A DNA stretch of 6,671 nucleotides from an uncultured Traorella sp. (GTDB lineage: Bacteria; Bacillota_I; Bacilli_A; Erysipelotrichales; Erysipelotrichaceae), in contig CAMEIZ010000100.1 in assembly GCA_945919165.1 (NCBI GenBank), forward strand, positions 1-6,671, given 5' to 3'. The notes beneath the pieces were generated by a model. That model ran no database searches. It was not told where the DNA came from and was given only the letters and a program-made list of their open reading frames with translations. This document shows, in pieces, positions 5,039 through 6,671 of the stretch (position 1 is the stretch's first letter; every line of letters starts with the position of its first letter). The translations under genes and the position numbers were made by a program.

Positions 5039-6529
5039 TTGACTTGTCATCTGATGCAAACAGAGAGTCTGACACATACTGATTCAGAGCATGATTTTGA
5101 AGAAGAATTAATGAAGATCATTCAAGAAATGGATTATTTTAAAGTGCATCCTCAGTATGCAGGTTTTCAAGAACTTCATGATGGCTTGTCAAGAAGAAAT
5201 GTTTATGCGCTTATTAAAGGAAAAGAAAATAAAACACTGGTGATGATCAATCATCATGATGTTGTATCCCTTGATGCATATGGACATTTAAAAGATATGG
5301 CATATGACAGTGAACGAAAGGATGAGGAGATTCTAAAGGATATTGAATCAAATGAATGGCTGTTTGGAAGAGGAAGCTGTGATATGAAGGGCGGTATGGC
5401 AGCTGAACTGGCTATTTTGGAAAAGTATTCACAGATATCCATGAAGGGTAATCTTTTGTTTCTTTCAGTGTGTGATGAAGAAACCTATTCGTTAGGAATG
5501 CGTCATGCGCAAACGTTATTAGCTGAGCTGGCTGAAATGTATAATTTGGAGTATGTTTATGCAGTTAATCCTGAACCTAGTGCCCATATTCGTCAGGGAC
5601 ATGTGGCTAGCTTTGGCAGTATTGGCAAGTGTTTGGCTATGATTCATGCAGCAGGAATCCCAAGTCATATATCATCTATAGAAAAGGGGATTAATCCGAT
5701 AACATTGCTGAATGAAATTATACGTCAAATTGAATACAGTGAAGATTTTGTAGATCATCTTCAGAAAGAGTTTTCCACTCCTCCAGTGTTTAATTATTAC
5801 AGAGACAGTAAAGATTATTATGATTATTCACTGGCTCATTATGCGAGTGCTTCATGTTCAATCATGATGTTTCAAAAGTCATTAGCTGAAATTGCCAGTG
5901 AATTAAAAAGAAAATGTGAAAAAGGAATTCAATATTATCATGAACGTATGGAAATTAAAATGAAAGCTTGTTCAAGAAAATATGAGAAAAGAAAGATCAC
6001 AATCTATACGTTTGATGAATTGAAAAAAATCTGTGAAGAAAATCATGTGCTTCCTGAATTAAAATTAGATGAAAAATTTTTATTTGAAGGAAGCCGTTAT
6101 ATTGAAGCCTGTCTTGAAAAAGTACCATGGATTCAGCCATGTGTCATCATTTCTTTTATACCTCCTTACTATCCGCCTATTCTTTCCAGAGATATTAATT
6201 ATGGTTCAACGCAGCATCTTGCAACGTGTCTTGATCATACCCTGCGGAGTCAAAATCTGCATTTGGAAAAAGAGAATTATTTCAAAGGTGTCAGTGATGG
6301 CAGTTATTTAAGACGCTTTGATCATCAGGATCTGACGTATCTGATGTATGATGAAAAGGAATACTATCTGGATAAGCGTTTAAAACAGGACATTCCTGTA
6401 GTAGTATGTGGACCTTGGGGGAAGGATCTCCATTTGAGAACTGAGCGTGTTCATATTTCAGGCCTATGTCATACATGTCCATCTATCATTGAAACGATGA
6501 TTCAGGAACTTCTTGAGCATGAAAAATAA
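5039..6529 (+). CDS. RocB-like M20-family metallopeptidase
   Basis: A 496-residue protein resembling RocB of the Bacillus arginine-utilisation system, a member of the M20 zinc peptidase/deacylase family whose exact reaction is unestablished. Expected di-metal and catalytic residues are present: His72-x-Asp74 in INHHDVV, bridging Asp115 in GRGSCDMKGG, Glu147-Glu148 in CDEETYS, Glu179 in NPEPS, and a late His465 in the GPWGKDLHLRTERVH segment that is characteristic of RocB. A helical dimerisation-type insert occupies about residues 195-335. No signal peptide is visible, so it is cytoplasmic. The listed start is a TTG without a good ribosome binding site; CTG 5033 and ATG 5054 are alternatives, and the ATG at 5018 is separated from this frame by a TAG. 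The body of the gene is intact, so it is not a decayed pseudogene. It is divergent from the MntP-like operon and followed after 70 nt by transketolase. Substrate unknown: peptide or N-acyl amino acid. Confidence 0.85.
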   Translation: MTCHLMQTESLTHTDSEHDFEEELMKIIQEMDYFKVHPQYAGFQELHDGLSRRNVYALIKGKENKTLVMINHHDVVSLDAYGHLKDMAYDSERKDEEILKDIESNEWLFGRGSCDMKGGMAAELAILEKYSQISMKGNLLFLSVCDEETYSLGMRHAQTLLAELAEMYNLEYVYAVNPEPSAHIRQGHVASFGSIGKCLAMIHAAGIPSHISSIEKGINPITLLNEIIRQIEYSEDFVDHLQKEFSTPPVFNYYRDSKDYYDYSLAHYASASCSIMMFQKSLAEIASELKRKCEKGIQYYHERMEIKMKACSRKYEKRKITIYTFDELKKICEENHVLPELKLDEKFLFEGSRYIEACLEKVPWIQPCVIISFIPPYYPPILSRDINYGSTQHLATCLDHTLRSQNLHLEKENYFKGVSDGSYLRRFDHQDLTYLMYDEKEYYLDKRLKQDIPVVVCGPWGKDLHLRTERVHISGLCHTCPSIIETMIQELLEHEK

Positions 6530-6570
6530 TAAAAATAAGTGTATGACTACCTTTTCACAGAATTATCATG

Positions 6571-6576
6571 TATAAT
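6571..6576 (+). promoter_or_regulatory. Possible -10 box of transketolase gene
   Basis: A perfect TATAAT lies 23 nt before the transketolase ATG, but no convincing -35 element is found 16-18 bp upstream. It could give the transketolase gene its own promoter in the 70-nt gap after the peptidase; read-through from upstream is equally possible since no terminator is seen in the gap. Confidence 0.4.
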
Positions 6577-6587
6577 AATTAAGATTG

Positions 6588-6594
6588 AAGGAGG
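6588..6594 (+). promoter_or_regulatory. Ribosome binding site of transketolase gene
   Basis: AAGGAGG is 5 nt before the ATG at 6600, a near-perfect Shine-Dalgarno sequence that supports this start. Confidence 0.85.
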
Positions 6595-6599
6595 ACTTT

Positions 6600-6671
6600 A
6601 TGAATACACATGAACTTCAAAAACACGCTATAAATATTCGAAAAAACATTGTAAAAATGATTGCTCATGCG
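6600..6671 (+). CDS. Transketolase, N-terminal subunit of split type (5' end only)
   Basis: Only 24 codons are visible before the window ends. They begin MNTHELQKHAINIRKNIVK and continue MIAHA, matching the usual start of the N-terminal, thiamine-diphosphate-binding subunit of two-gene transketolases of Firmicutes (typically followed by SGHPGGSLS, which lies outside). Such subunits pair with a separate C-terminal subunit, usually encoded immediately downstream, and work in the non-oxidative pentose phosphate pathway. Full-length one-gene transketolases begin differently. The start is supported by a strong ribosome binding site. With so few residues the assignment is good but not certain. Confidence 0.75.
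   Translation, partial: MNTHELQKHAINIRKNIVKMIAHA

Noticed and set aside
4874..5077. 67-residue open frame on the - strand in the divergent intergenic region
   Set aside because: Low-complexity AT-rich translation, no good ribosome binding site, and it overlaps the 5' end of the peptidase gene.
5254..6482. Short open frames inside the peptidase gene (5254-5442 -, 6069-6311 +, 6291-6482 -)
   Set aside because: Each is wholly contained within a well-supported gene with conserved catalytic motifs; shadow frames.

Overview
The window is AT-rich, tightly packed DNA with strong AGGAGG-type ribosome binding sites. It looks like a low-GC Firmicute. The stack of GH1 6-phospho-beta-glucosidase paralogues, the RocB-type M20 peptidase and the split-type transketolase start would fit a gut Erysipelotrichia-like or related anaerobe. 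That placement is inference from gene content and not proven.

Layout. Positions 1-3451 (+ strand) hold three consecutive GH1 genes. The first is cut by the window edge and only its C-terminal part is visible; the second (494 aa) and third (491 aa) are complete. Gaps are only 10 nt and each Shine-Dalgarno overlaps or abuts the preceding stop codon, so this is one translationally linked operon. It ends at a hairpin-plus-T-run terminator at about 3499-3540. The enzymes should act in the cytoplasm on phosphorylated beta-glucosides delivered by a PTS transporter; no transporter lies in the window.

Positions 3681-4802 (- strand) hold a two-gene operon: a six-helix MntP-like membrane protein, then a TetR-family regulator 9 nt downstream. 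Its promoter (TTGAAA, 17 bp spacer, TATCAT) has a perfect 9-3-9 inverted repeat filling the spacer. This is the expected geometry for an operator through which the TetR protein would repress its own operon, making it a small self-regulated, ligand-responsive membrane-protein module. The ligand is unknown; manganese or another metal is a family-based guess.

Positions 5039-6529 (+ strand) hold a RocB-like M20 metallopeptidase with all expected zinc and catalytic residues but an odd 5' end. The best-placed ATG (5018) is followed at once by an in-frame TAG, and the remaining in-frame starts (CTG, TTG, a later ATG) lack a good ribosome binding site. Either a nonsense mutation has hit codon 2 or an ATG-TAG start-stop element controls the gene. 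A hairpin overlies the only plausible ribosome binding site. After 70 nt, at 6600, the N-terminal subunit of a split transketolase begins and runs off the window.

No RNA genes, CRISPR arrays, insertion sequences or prophage genes were seen. The most interesting parts are the operator-controlled MntP-like/TetR pair, the ATG-TAG arrangement before the peptidase, and codon-level signs of recombination between the GH1 paralogues.
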